Shown here piece after piece: positions 52,944 through 62,326 of a DNA stretch of 64,000 bases. The notes beneath the pieces are model-generated. The model searched no databases and was not told the origin of the DNA. It saw only the letters and a list, made by a program, of their open reading frames with translations. This stretch comes from an uncultured Lachnospiraceae bacterium (GTDB lineage: Bacteria; Bacillota; Clostridia; Lachnospirales; Lachnospiraceae): positions 37,796 to 101,795 of the forward strand of contig CAJTTT010000011.1 of assembly GCA_910579285.1 (NCBI GenBank), in the 5' to 3' direction. Position 1 is the stretch's first letter. Each line of letters begins with the position of its first letter. The position numbers and the translations under genes are program-made.

Positions 52944-53963
52944 ATGAGAGCAACTATCAAAGACGTAGCTAAGGCCGCCGGAGTATCCCGGACAACCGTA
53001 TCATTCATCATCAACAATAAACCTGTCTCTATTTCACAGTCTACTCGTGAGAAAGTGCTGCGCGTTATAAAGGAATTAGACTACCGCCCAAATCAGCTGG
53101 CAGTAAGCCTCGCAACAAATACCACAAATACCATTGGACTGATACTCCCCGACTCTACTAACCCGTTCTTTGCGATATTGTCTCACCATATCGAGGAGCA
53201 GATAAGAAAATATAATATTTCTGTTATTATCGGCAATACGGATGGCGATCCAAATACAACGCGGGAATATCTGCAGCTATTTGCTGACAAACATGTGGAC
53301 GGTATTATTCTTGCTCAGTTGGATTTTGAAGATGAAACTGAAACTACTGCCTGCCAGGCATTTATGAGCAATATGGAAGTTCCCATCGTCTATATAGACC
53401 GTGTTGCAAACGATTTTGGCTACCATTCCACCATCGAAGTCGACCAGGTTCAGATTGGGTACCTTGCCACAAAGCATCTCTTAAACCTGGGGCATCGTAA
53501 AATCGGCTGTGCCTCCGGCGCCATCAATCTGACCGTCAACAGACAACGTTTTGAAGGATACAAAAAAGCTTTTTCAGAATACGGTCTGACTCCTAATCCG
53601 AATTTTTTATATTGCGATTCTCTTTCTATCGAATGCGGCCGCAAGGCTCTTCCCTGCCTGCTGGGGCAGAATGTCAGTGCCATTTTTGCTTTCAATGATA
53701 TGATTGCGTATGGAATCTATCGGGAATGTCACAACTATAATCTATCGATTCCAAACGATCTCTCCATCGTTGGCGTGGATGACATAGAATTTTCTGAAAT
53801 TCTCAAGCCGCCGCTCACTACTATAGCACAGCCAATTAAAGAAATTGCTGTCCATGCAGTCGATGCCCTATTAAAACTTATCAATAAATCAAATGAAGAA
53901 AGCAATCACATACTTCTGCAGCCTATGTTAAAAGTCAGAGGAAGTACCGTATCTTTAAAATAG
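52944..53963 (+). CDS. LacI/GalR-family regulator (RbsR-like)
   Basis: 339 residues. The headpiece TIKDVAKAAGVSRTTVSFII and the hinge YRPNQLAVSLAT fit the family; the ligand domain has GLILPDSTNPFFA, DRVANDFGYHSTIEVDQ and ISIVGVDDIEFS-like SIVGVDDIEF. It diverges from the BMP/GH3/rbs operon and should repress it until a ribose-like ligand binds. The ATG at 52944 with AAAGGA nine bases upstream is preferred over 52935. Confidence 0.92.
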   Translation: MRATIKDVAKAAGVSRTTVSFIINNKPVSISQSTREKVLRVIKELDYRPNQLAVSLATNTTNTIGLILPDSTNPFFAILSHHIEEQIRKYNISVIIGNTDGDPNTTREYLQLFADKHVDGIILAQLDFEDETETTACQAFMSNMEVPIVYIDRVANDFGYHSTIEVDQVQIGYLATKHLLNLGHRKIGCASGAINLTVNRQRFEGYKKAFSEYGLTPNPNFLYCDSLSIECGRKALPCLLGQNVSAIFAFNDMIAYGIYRECHNYNLSIPNDLSIVGVDDIEFSEILKPPLTTIAQPIKEIAVHAVDALLKLINKSNEESNHILLQPMLKVRGSTVSLK

Positions 53964-54011
53964 TCAAATTTATTTTCTTAACGGGTTTGGCGCCCTATTT
54001 ATCACAAAGTG

Positions 54012-54045
54012 AAAGACCTGTAAACAGTCACGTCTACAGGTCTTT
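54012..54045 (+). terminator. Stem-loop after the LacI-family gene
   Basis: AAAGACCTGTA (54012-54022) pairs with TACAGGTCTTT (54035-54045) around a 12-base loop; only a short T-run is present. Probable terminator of the regulator gene. Confidence 0.6.
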
Positions 54046-54138
54046 ACCAAACACTTTCTTTACCTCCCTGAGTAAGAACCCAACAGTTAACAGCCGCGTG
54101 CTCTACGACGCACATTATTTTTACTAACTTGTATCCTT

Positions 54139-54476
54139 TTAGGATTGCATATATTGCGGTATTCGTAATTTCTGTCTAAGGCTACTGATATGATTTGTAA
54201 TGCTCCTTCGGAAATTGACATCATAATCCTCAAACCAAACAATATCTGCAATCATTTCATATGTAAAAACACGATTTGGACTGGAAATAAGCAACGCTAA
54301 CACTTCAAACTCTTTTGCTGTTAATTCAATCTTCTTTCCACATGCAGAAACCATCCTTTGATCCTGGTCAAAATGTAAATTCCCATGCTCAAAAGAATGT
54401 GTCCAACTATTTATAGAATTTCTCCTTTTACTCGAAAAATCTGCAAAGCATTCTTTGACTTCCTTTCAGCAGAAAC
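54139..54476 (-). pseudogene. OmpR/PhoB-type winged-helix fragment of a response regulator
   Basis: The frame gives KKIELTAKEFEVLALLISSP, a short VFTYEMIADIVWFED and FRRSITNHISSLRQKL, the complete winged-helix domain of OmpR-family regulators. Reading upstream the frame stays open to about 54476 with a linker-like sequence but no Met and no receiver domain. A Met occurs only just before the domain (54354), giving 71 residues. The C-terminal recognition helix ends early compared with normal (no GYRL-type ending). I take it as a decayed response regulator; a small stand-alone DNA-binding protein is possible. Confidence 0.6.
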
Positions 54477-54500
54477 TGACCTATATGTTTTCTCAGCTCC

Positions 54501-55016
54501 CTATTCCAGTGAAAAAATCACTGTCACATCTCCTCTTCCAAGCGCCTCCTCCCAGCCGGTCAGATCATCAATATGCCCCAATCTCGTGTAGCTCCAGGAA
54601 TTGGAACCATAAAAAATAACAATCTGGTTCCCATTGTATAAGACGATATCCCCGGTCTGTGTTGTGGTCTGGCTGTTGCTGGCAGGAAGGCTTGTTCCCA
54701 GAGAGCCTGCCTTTTCAAAGCCGGAATAGTCGCTCATCTGAATCACGACAGGACTCTCCCGCATCATTTCCACCAAAGCAGACGCAGCTTCATTCTCTTC
54801 CAATGTGGCTGAAAATACCACATCACCAACCTGCACATTCATATTTGTCACTGTATTCTCCTCCGTATTATTCGGAATATTAGATCGTGTTGAATTTTCT
54901 ATCGTGGAAGGCTCTGCCTGACGGCCGGGTGTCTGGGTCTGTGTATCGTCCTTTCCACAGGCTGCCATAAAAGACAGGACTATAGCCAGATACAAAACTG
55001 TATCAAATTTTCTCAT
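54501..55016 (-). CDS. Cyclophilin-like-fold lipoprotein
   Basis: 171 residues, lipobox FMAAC near residue 20, then a Thr/Asn-rich linker to about 58. The rest has VGDVVFSATLEENEAAS, GSLGTSLPASN and TQTGDIVLYNGNQIVIFYG, matching the cyclophilin-like domain seen in Clostridia and Bacteroidetes proteins (flavin/DUF-type beta barrels). The function is unknown. A second, longer lipoprotein with the same domain is encoded at 56726-57391. The ribosome site is GGAGCAGGTGAGCG. Confidence 0.8.
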   Translation of the reverse strand: MRKFDTVLYLAIVLSFMAACGKDDTQTQTPGRQAEPSTIENSTRSNIPNNTEENTVTNMNVQVGDVVFSATLEENEAASALVEMMRESPVVIQMSDYSGFEKAGSLGTSLPASNSQTTTQTGDIVLYNGNQIVIFYGSNSWSYTRLGHIDDLTGWEEALGRGDVTVIFSLE

Positions 55017-55053
55017 CGCTCACCTGCTCCTTTTTCAACTTTTTCACATAATT

Positions 55054-55533
55054 TCATATCGGGATTGCCCTTATAAAAACAAGGATTCCAAACAAGCTCA
55101 ATACTACTCCGAAAATTCGGTTCATCTTCTGGAAGCTGTCCGCCCGTTTCTTCTTTCTGGCCAAGGCAGCCACAGCGGCAAGCCCTCCCCACCAGAGATA
55201 GGTTCCAACAAACACCCCCACCTTTCCAGACACTACCGTGACTTCCGCTGCCTCTCCTTTTCGGAATAGCAGTCGGATTCCCATAAACAAAACAATGGTT
55301 CCTCCCACCAGATGAATAGCAGTCTGATATTGCAAAAGAAAATCTGAAATTATGGTCAGCCCAAAAACTCCGATTGCCGCATAGATACAGTCCGCTATGG
55401 AAGAGCCCATTCCCGTGAGAAGCCCTGCCTTTATCCCATGCTCCCATGTTCTCTGTACGGTCATGGCTCCCACAGCCCCTACCGGCACCCCGAAGATCAG
55501 TCCAATCAAGATACCTTTCAAAAACATATTCAC
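55054..55533 (-). CDS. LysE/RhtB-like transporter lacking its central part
   Basis: 159 residues, about 40-50 fewer than usual. The N-terminal half (GILIGLIFGVPVGAVGAMTV, GIKAGLLTGMGSSIADCIYA, GGTIVLFMGIRLLFRKGE) and the C-terminal helices (VGVFVGTYLWWGGLAAVAAL, NRIFGVVLSLFGI) match the LysE family, but the middle helices with the conserved NP motif that should lie between are absent without frame loss. The start is GTG 55533 or ATG 55527. An in-frame internal deletion seems likely, so activity is doubtful. Confidence 0.65.
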   Translation of the reverse strand: MNMFLKGILIGLIFGVPVGAVGAMTVQRTWEHGIKAGLLTGMGSSIADCIYAAIGVFGLTIISDFLLQYQTAIHLVGGTIVLFMGIRLLFRKGEAAEVTVVSGKVGVFVGTYLWWGGLAAVAALARKKKRADSFQKMNRIFGVVLSLFGILVFIRAIPI

Positions 55534-55539
55534 ATCTTG

Positions 55540-55701
55540 TCATTCACTGCTCATTACTGTCGATGGTTTTAAACTTTTTCCAGATTCCTTTTTCCAAAGA
55601 ACCATTCCCGCAGGAATCATCAGCGGTAATCCCGTTTTCAGCACTAAGCCTGATATTCTTGCCGTTCCCATAGAATTCTCTGGCGGCAGCATCTCTTCCA
55701 T
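55540..55701 (-). pseudogene. N-terminal remnant of a MATE-family efflux gene
   Basis: A 53-codon frame with a strong ribosome site (GGAGGTATTTTAC) starts MEEMLPPENSMGTARISGLV and continues LKTGLPLMI, which is the usual opening of MATE transporters. After about 30 residues the similarity stops and the frame ends. The remaining ten or eleven helices are absent. I read this as the front end of a deleted gene. Confidence 0.45.
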
Positions 55702-55736
55702 GTAAAATACCTCCATTCAATAAGCCAAAAGAAGTG

Positions 55737-56621
55737 TCAGGCGGTTTTTTTAGGCGGAATGGTACCTATCGCTTTTACTTCTTTTAATCCGCCAATCATT
55801 ACCTCTCCTTTTGCATGTTCGTCATCCATAATCACTTCTCCCACCTCCGGCACACAGATCCGGCCTGACAGTGGATTTTTGATACTGACAACCTTTGTTG
55901 TAATAACTGCATCCACTTCCGATTTCTCGAAAGCAAGATCGGTATCCACCATTTCACAATCAATCAGCTTCAGGTTTTTGCAGTAACACAGAGGCTGTGT
56001 CCCGATAATCTTACAGCGGATCAGTGTCAAACCGTCCGAGTACCATGCCAGATATTCCCCTTTGACCACGCTGTCTTTCACGGTTATGTTTTCCCCATGC
56101 CAGAATGCATCTTTTGTATCAAATACACAGTTCTCAAAGGCGGCGTTTTTGATATACTGGAAAGAATATTTACCCTTAAACTCCACGCCACAAAATACCA
56201 GGTCTTCTGAACGCATCATAAAATACTCGCTGACCGCCGTAGTATCTTCCATACGGATTCCCCTCGTAAACCAGCCGAACTCCGAAGAGATGATATCGCA
56301 GTTTTTGACCACAACGTCACTACACTCTCTGAGGGCTTTGATTCCGTGCAGCTTCGTATCCATAATCTTTACATGGTCTGAATACCAGAGAGCAGCCCTG
56401 CAAAGTTCCGTCATTTCCGAATCCTTAATGGTAAGCTCATGGTCATGCCAGAAGGGATAGCGCAGATTAAAAAAGCAATGCACCGCTTCGATATCCCTTC
56501 CCTCTTTGAAGGCGCTCTCCCCATCTGCCGGCCCATCAAAAGAACAATTTTGTACCAGCACATTCTCGCTTCCATAAAGAGCGCGCTCCATGTCAAATAT
56601 CTGATTTTCAATTACTTTCAT
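55737..56621 (-). CDS. DUF3737-family beta-helix protein
   Basis: 294 residues from ATG 56621 (GGAGGAAAGCAAG upstream, GTG 56636 rejected). Short repeating strands such as VLVQNCSFDGPADG, ALWYSDHVKIMDTKL, VVVKNCDII and NITVKDSVVKGEYLAWYSDG form a right-handed parallel beta-helix with a repeat of about 20 residues. This is the DUF3737 family of gut bacteria, cytoplasmic, function unknown. Confidence 0.88.
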   Translation of the reverse strand: MKVIENQIFDMERALYGSENVLVQNCSFDGPADGESAFKEGRDIEAVHCFFNLRYPFWHDHELTIKDSEMTELCRAALWYSDHVKIMDTKLHGIKALRECSDVVVKNCDIISSEFGWFTRGIRMEDTTAVSEYFMMRSEDLVFCGVEFKGKYSFQYIKNAAFENCVFDTKDAFWHGENITVKDSVVKGEYLAWYSDGLTLIRCKIIGTQPLCYCKNLKLIDCEMVDTDLAFEKSEVDAVITTKVVSIKNPLSGRICVPEVGEVIMDDEHAKGEVMIGGLKEVKAIGTIPPKKTA

Positions 56622-56725
56622 CTTGCTTTCCTCCACTCAGTTTCATATATTTTTTAGGTTTCCTTACATTAGTCTGATGTTTCTTCAAGCAGCATAATTT
56701 ACATGACAATCATGTTATTCTTATT

Positions 56726-57391
56726 TTACGGCTGGGATATCTGGATAATCTTATTTCCCCATCCTTCCAGCACAGGGTTTTCCTCCACAGCAGTCACAAA
56801 CTCCTCTGTGGCATCAAATGTACCAATCTTGGTATATTCTGCCGAAATCTCCGCGTCATGGTAAAACAGGACGATACGGTTTGGTTCCGAGTAAAACACA
56901 TCACCTGCTTTTGCCTCTGTCACAGTCTCCGAATTGTCAGAAGGGATATCATACCTGCTGGGAATATCGTAATACTGCAGTACACTGTAATTTATATCAT
57001 CATCCCTCTCATAGATGGGAAGCCGCCAGTCAGAAGTACCAACATATCTGGCAATAGCTGCCGCTGTTTCATTATCCAGAAGGGTCATCATAAATGCCTT
57101 CCCATTGTCCCCAAACCGAACATCCAACTGTGTGCTCCCGGTTTCTGCTGTCTGATTCTGATCATCCTGGTTTTCTGTGCCGGATGTTCCCTCTGTATCG
57201 GCTGTTCCTTCTGTTCCGGCAGTATCTTCCGGCCTTTGTGTTTCTATCACTCCGGCTCCGCCTGCATCGGCAATCGTATCTCTGCCATCTTCCCCATCAT
57301 CCTGGCCGCATCCTGCCAGAAGTACAGCAGAAAGCGCCATAACCGCCATCATTTTCATTCCTTTTTTTGTCTTGTAATGATTTCTTTTCAT
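56726..57391 (-). CDS. Cyclophilin-like-fold lipoprotein, longer paralogue
   Basis: 221 residues. The signal peptide has lipobox VLLAGC near residue 28, then a Thr/Glu/Gly-rich linker with repeated GTEGTADTEGT-type units to about 85. The domain has VRFGDNGKAFMMTLLDNETAA, DVFYSEPNRIVLFYHDAEI and YTKIGTF, the same pattern as in the shorter lipoprotein at 54501. It stands just downstream of the FtsX-type permease gene and may work with that transporter. Confidence 0.8.
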   Translation of the reverse strand: MKRNHYKTKKGMKMMAVMALSAVLLAGCGQDDGEDGRDTIADAGGAGVIETQRPEDTAGTEGTADTEGTSGTENQDDQNQTAETGSTQLDVRFGDNGKAFMMTLLDNETAAAIARYVGTSDWRLPIYERDDDINYSVLQYYDIPSRYDIPSDNSETVTEAKAGDVFYSEPNRIVLFYHDAEISAEYTKIGTFDATEEFVTAVEENPVLEGWGNKIIQISQP

Positions 57392-57521
57392 TTTCTCTTC
57401 ACCCTTCTTTCAATATTTTGTTGCAGTGCCCTATCATATGCCGTCTTTTTTCACGCTCCAGCTCTCATCTGCCCGCTTCCGCGGGCGTACAGATCAAGAT
57501 GATGAAATTGCTGATTTCACA

Positions 57522-59993
57522 CTATTCTGCCGTCAGTACATTCATATCCCCCTTTCTGATCCTGCCTGCCAAAAGCCAGGCAAACCCCAGAAACAGGAAT
57601 GTAACGGTGAGCCCTGGGAAAAGAATGCTTCCAGGCGTATTTCCTGACGCAAAATTGCTGATTCCGGCAAGCTGCATAACAGATGAAACAATCACATCCG
57701 TAAAGCCGACTGCCGCCAATGTCCCAATCACTGCCCCAACTGCTGACACAAGACCAAACCGCAATGCAAAAGATAAACGAAGCATTTCCACGGAGCAGCC
57801 TATGGATTTATAAATCCCGATATCTTTCCGTTCCGTATCCAGAATCCTTGCCCCCGCCATTCCCGTAACAATGCAGACGAATATCACACTTACTCCATAC
57901 AGGAAGAATATCAACAGATGCATGGCAGAAATAATTCCCAAAAGTCCTGGCCAGGAGTTCTCATGGACATACACATCCCCTCCGTAGACCTGTTCCAGTT
58001 TTTCTGTGAGCGCCTGTTTCCGGGAAGGATCGCTTAAAAAATAGTGATAGCACCACAAACGGCTGTCATCCTCCCCGATGGAGAGATACCCCTCTCTGCT
58101 CATCCCTAAGTTTGCTCCCATATCATTGGCACAATGATAGATACCTGAAATCCTGAACTCTCTGCTGCCTTTATTTCCCCGGATTGTCACCAGCTCTCCT
58201 GCTTCTGCTCCCAGATCTGCAGCCAGCATCTCTGTCAGCACCACTTCATTCTTTTCTCTACATGTCTTTCCTGCGCTGATATGGAACCGCTCCGGCTCTG
58301 TAATCACATTGGCCGTATAATTTGTCCCGTTTACTGACACGCTGGGCATGGCCAGCATATAACTGTCTGTAATATCCGTGTAGGAAAGCACCACTTGTTC
58401 CATCTCCTGCGCCGGAATCTTTCCCAGAACCTGCACGCCCAGGTCAAGGTCTGCCGGGTTAAAGGCATCCATCATCCCCTTCCCGTCCACTCCCAGCCAG
58501 TCGTTGATCCTGCCTGTCAGGGAAGCGAAGAACACAAGCATACCCGCCACCAGACAGGCACTGATATAACGCTTTCTACCCGTCAGAACCTGGCGCAGCG
58601 CCAAGTGAAAGGTAAGCCCCTTTGCCCGTATGGCCGGAAAACCTGTTCCATATCCCATATGCTTTGCGGAAACTTTCTTCCTCCGCATCCTGGCATCTGC
58701 TCTCTGAATGAAGCCTCTTTTTCCATTCCATCGTTTATTACCGCAAAGGTTTCTGCCACATTCTGTCTGCCCCTCGCATTCCCTGCGGATGACCGCCATA
58801 GGAGAAATCCTGCCAAGCCTCCCAAGACACAGGACACAAAATCCTGCGGATAGCAGCAAGAGTATGATCAGAACACCCATACAGGGCAGAAGCGGGAAAC
58901 GGATAGGAAGCAGCACACCTGTGGTAGTGACCATCATCCGGCTGATCTGTCCCGATATCAAAACCGCAAGGAGCATTCCCAGCATCACACCGCTTCCAAC
59001 GGCCGCCATATACTGCATCATTACCTGCCCTGCCAGCTGCTTTCCAGTAAACCCAATGGTTTTCAAGATGCCAAAGTTTTTCCATTCCTGCTCCACCAAC
59101 CCAGAAATGCTATGTCCCATCACCACCAGAGCCGCTCCCAACAATACCACTGCAAAAGCTGCAAAAAGCGCGCTGAAAGCATTCTGTAGAATCACCATGA
59201 AGCCTGCGATAGTTTCCGCGCTGTGGATAAATTCCGTATACATGGAAAGCGGCTTATTTGTGGTCAATACCCTGTTCATCTCTGAAACGGTAATCCCTTC
59301 CGCCGTTTCAATGTGAATCATGCTCCCATTCCTTGCCAAAGCATCCATACCGCTATCTTCTATGACAGAGAGAATCTTCTCATAGGTTTTTTCCGAAACC
59401 AGAAATCCCTTCATTCCAATCATAGAGCTGCCCATAAAAGGATCTTCATAATATCCCGCCACGGTAAGGCTGAGATTCCTCCCGCCTCTGGCAATGGGAA
59501 ATGTAATGATATCACCAGGCTCCAGATCCATCATAGATTTCATGGAAGGGGAAACATACACTTCCTGCTCTCCGATTTCTTTCGGAGCTTTTGCATATTC
59601 AGAAAGGCTGTTTTCAAAAAAATGATACCTGCTCCGGGTAGAAATTCCGATCTCCGCAGATATCCACGGAATCATCTGTCCCTCACTGTCAGACTCCACA
59701 CCGTTTGCCTCATATTCCGAAAAAATCAGCCTCTGAACCTTTGCATCCTCCACCCCTTCCTGTTCCCGGATGCTTTCCAACAGAAATTCCATATCCGGTA
59801 CATCGGCTGTCCATGCGGTAAGATCTCCGAACCCCGCCCGCTCCATCTCTTCCCGGATATAACTGTTTCCTGAAAAAGCAGTCATCAGTACTACATTCAG
59901 GAAAAGCGCCGTCAGAAACATAAGGATTGCAATCCCAAAAAGACTTCCCTTATGCCTTTTCATCCCTGCCCGGATTATCATCAGATTTTCCAT
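57522..59993 (-). CDS. FtsX-family ABC transporter permease
   Basis: About 823 residues with the two-module layout of large MacB/FtsX permeases. One helix near 20-40 is followed by an extracytoplasmic domain, three helices (about 270-385), a cytoplasmic linker with a Met-Arg-Arg-Lys-rich stretch, another helix, a second external domain and three C-terminal helices. GFTGKQLAGQVMMQYMAA and IGCSVEMLRLSFALRFGL are the typical coupling segments. Starts at 60002 and 60020 are also possible. It partners the ATPase encoded upstream. Substrate unknown; export of peptides or lipids, or signal sensing, is typical. Confidence 0.87.
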   Translation of the reverse strand: MENLMIIRAGMKRHKGSLFGIAILMFLTALFLNVVLMTAFSGNSYIREEMERAGFGDLTAWTADVPDMEFLLESIREQEGVEDAKVQRLIFSEYEANGVESDSEGQMIPWISAEIGISTRSRYHFFENSLSEYAKAPKEIGEQEVYVSPSMKSMMDLEPGDIITFPIARGGRNLSLTVAGYYEDPFMGSSMIGMKGFLVSEKTYEKILSVIEDSGMDALARNGSMIHIETAEGITVSEMNRVLTTNKPLSMYTEFIHSAETIAGFMVILQNAFSALFAAFAVVLLGAALVVMGHSISGLVEQEWKNFGILKTIGFTGKQLAGQVMMQYMAAVGSGVMLGMLLAVLISGQISRMMVTTTGVLLPIRFPLLPCMGVLIILLLLSAGFCVLCLGRLGRISPMAVIRRECEGQTECGRNLCGNKRWNGKRGFIQRADARMRRKKVSAKHMGYGTGFPAIRAKGLTFHLALRQVLTGRKRYISACLVAGMLVFFASLTGRINDWLGVDGKGMMDAFNPADLDLGVQVLGKIPAQEMEQVVLSYTDITDSYMLAMPSVSVNGTNYTANVITEPERFHISAGKTCREKNEVVLTEMLAADLGAEAGELVTIRGNKGSREFRISGIYHCANDMGANLGMSREGYLSIGEDDSRLWCYHYFLSDPSRKQALTEKLEQVYGGDVYVHENSWPGLLGIISAMHLLIFFLYGVSVIFVCIVTGMAGARILDTERKDIGIYKSIGCSVEMLRLSFALRFGLVSAVGAVIGTLAAVGFTDVIVSSVMQLAGISNFASGNTPGSILFPGLTVTFLFLGFAWLLAGRIRKGDMNVLTAE

Positions 59994-60036
59994 TATCCTC
60001 ATCTCCCCTCTGACTTGCATCAGTAAAGCGAAACTT

Positions 60037-60077
60037 AGATTTTCTTAGGCGGCGTACTTTGACGCCTTAGAAAATCT
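60037..60077. other. Long hairpin between ATPase and permease genes
   Basis: AGATTTTCTTAGGCG (60037-60051) faces CGCCTTAGAAAATCT (60063-60077): a 15-bp stem with one mismatch and an 11-base loop. It has no T-run on the minus strand, so it is more likely an mRNA processing or stability element between co-transcribed genes than a terminator. Confidence 0.6.
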
Positions 60078-60087
60078 TTTCGCCCTT

Positions 60088-60858
60088 TTACCAGCGTAAT
60101 CCGGAAAGCCACTGGCTTACATCTCTTTCCCGCTGCTTTTCTTCCATTTCGTTATAAGGCTTCAAAGCCAGTTCATCACATATTTTTCCATCCTCCAGAT
60201 ACAAGATCCTGTTTCCTCTGGCGGCTGCCCGCAGATCATGGGTCACCATCAAAATACTCTGACCTTTCCGATTCAGATCGCTCAAAAGGTTAAGAACTTC
60301 GCGGGTATTTGCCTGATTCAGTGCACCTGTTGGCTCATCGGCAAACAGCAACCCGGGGGTCCCAATCATAGCTCTGGCGATAGCCGCCCTTTGTGCCTCA
60401 CCCCCGGATACCTGGTATGGCAGTCTGTTTTTTGCTTCCTCCACATCCATCTGCCGCAGGAGATTTTCCGCCCTCTCCCTCACCTTTTCGGCGCTGTCCT
60501 TTTTGCTCACATATCCTGCCACTAATATGTTTTCCAAAAGTGTCAGGTTGCTCACCAGATGAGTCTGCTGGAATACAAACCCAAACTCCTCCGCCCTCAG
60601 CCTCCCCATCCGGCTTTCTGCAAAGCTGCTGATTTCCTTATCCCGGTAAAATACATGCCCTTCGGATATATGATCCATACCGCCAAGCATATACAAAAGC
60701 GTAGATTTCCCGGCTCCCGAAGGCCCCATAATGACGGTAAAGTCTTTTTCAAATATTTTGATGTCAATTTCATCAAGGACTTTTATCTCTACCTTTCCCT
60801 GACAAAAAATCCTGGTGATTTTTTCCCCCTGCAATATCACATTTTTCACACCGCCCAT
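60088..60858 (-). CDS. ABC transporter ATPase (LolD/MacB type)
   Basis: 256 residues. Walker A GPSGAGKST near 50, the Q-loop VFQQTHL, signature VSGGEAQRAAIARA, Walker B LLFADEPTGALN and the H-loop VTHD are all intact. The start at 60858 follows AAAGGAAAGGTGGC; the longer frame to 60948 overlaps the end of the PaaK-like pseudogene. The ATPase drives the FtsX-type permease encoded next, as in MacB-like two-gene exporters. Confidence 0.93.
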   Translation of the reverse strand: MGGVKNVILQGEKITRIFCQGKVEIKVLDEIDIKIFEKDFTVIMGPSGAGKSTLLYMLGGMDHISEGHVFYRDKEISSFAESRMGRLRAEEFGFVFQQTHLVSNLTLLENILVAGYVSKKDSAEKVRERAENLLRQMDVEEAKNRLPYQVSGGEAQRAAIARAMIGTPGLLFADEPTGALNQANTREVLNLLSDLNRKGQSILMVTHDLRAAARGNRILYLEDGKICDELALKPYNEMEEKQRERDVSQWLSGLRW

Positions 60859-60871
60859 GCCACCTTTCCTT

Positions 60872-62290
60872 TTACGCCAGCTGCCCTGCCGGTTGCTGGC
60901 TCTCACGGCATTCGCCAAATGCCCGTGCAAGCACGGCACTTGGCTCATTGCTCGCTGAGATCAAAGGTTTTTTCCCTGTTTTTTTATCCGGCAGAATCAT
61001 ATCCACGAAATTTACATAAAACTGTACATATTCCAGCTTTTTCTCCTTCAGAATCTTCCTCATCTGACAAAGCATCTCCTGCCGGATATATTCTCTGGAA
61101 GCGCTTCGGTCTGTTTCGGCATACATTTCAAAGGTATCCTTTGTTGTCTGCCGGAACTGGTAATCTTTCAGTCCTTCAATACAGAACCCTTCAATGGCTA
61201 AGGGATGCAGAAATTCCCGTTTTCCCTTTCCATCCTCAAACCACAGCACATCTTCATTTCTTCCCAACAGGCCCACCGCTCTGGTAAACGGCGGTTCCCC
61301 TTCCCTCACAGCCTCCAATGTCAGACGATCTGAAAGGCGGTAGCGAATCAAAGGCTGCGCGTAATTATACAGGCAGGTCAGATACATCACTCCGTTTTCC
61401 ACTTCAATCAGGTTCAGATCGTCAAAAAGAAACATTCCCTTTCCCGGATCTGTCTCTACCCCCAGAGCCAAAGACTCACTGGCTCCATAGATATTTACAA
61501 TCCGCGTCTGAAAGACCTTCTCCAGATACTTTCGCATTGTCTCGCCTAACGGCTCTCCACAGGAGATTACCCTTTCGGTGTCTATGGTAACATCCCCATT
61601 TTCCATAAGCTGCGCCAGAATCTTAATGGCAGACGGATACCCAATAACAATATTGGGCTGGAACTCTCTAATCTGTCCGATCCATTCGGCAAGCGGTGTC
61701 TTAATATCCAGATACATCTGCTCCGCTCCTACCCCGTCGATTCCATCTCCCACTGCCATAGCGCCGCCGTACCTTCCATCTGTGGCAGCGATATAGACGA
61801 TTCTGGGACGTTTCATCAGGAGCCTCAAAATCAGAGGCATGGACATATCCTATAAAGCTGCCCGGATGATGCCCAGAAGCATCTGATTCCAGGCATCTGC
61901 ATCATACACAAAATATCCAGGCCTTTCGGTGCTGCCGGAAGAATGAACCACATGGTACTTTCCCCAATAGGGCTTTCGGTCTGCCGCCTCTTCTGCGTCA
62001 AATTTCCGTAAGTCATCCTGTTTTAAATCAGGTACCGTGACCAGTTCATCGAAGTGCTCCAAAAGCGTCTGCTTGTCGATAGCAGGAAAGTGGGAAAGTG
62101 GCAATGTATCCAATTCTTCTTTCATAATTCCTGCGTTCTCAAAAGCTTTCCTATAATATGCGGAATGCTCCCATGCAAACATAAGAAGTCTTCGCAGTTT
62201 TTTGTCCTGCAGTGAGCGCATCTTGCTGTCACTTAATTTCACATTCTTTTTCAGCCTGTATAAGTCCATTAAAATCTTTATGTAATTCAT
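60872..62290 (-). pseudogene. PaaK-like adenylate-forming enzyme interrupted by an in-frame TAG
   Basis: One 473-codon frame (ATG 62290 after AGGAGGAAGGAA) broken by a single TAG at 61852-61850. The first part ends VVHSSGSTERPGYFVYDADA and NQMLLGIIRAAL; the second continues with DMSMPLILRLL without frame change. IVYIAATDGRYGG, GYPSAIKILAQ, CGEPLG, NIYGASE and YRLSDRL follow, the order of motifs in phenylacetate-CoA ligase / CapK relatives. A Trp codon TGG changed to TAG would explain it. Translation may restart at ATG 61846, giving an inactive 324-residue piece. Confidence 0.85.
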
Positions 62291-62326
62291 TTCCTTCCTC
62301 CTGACAAAATTGCTGCGTGGATTCAC

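Noticed and set aside
55013..55543. 176-codon minus frame overlapping the LysE-like gene
   Set aside because: Low-complexity Gly/Arg/Cys-rich shadow of the LysE frame.
57471..57486. Terminator after the FtsX-type permease gene region
   Set aside because: GCCCGC-TTCC-GCGGGC is a short stem with no T-run, and it lies upstream of the lipoprotein gene it would have to precede; unconvincing.
61850..61852. TAG read as pyrrolysine or another recoded residue
   Set aside because: The enzyme family has no known recoding and no associated genes are present; a nonsense mutation is simpler.
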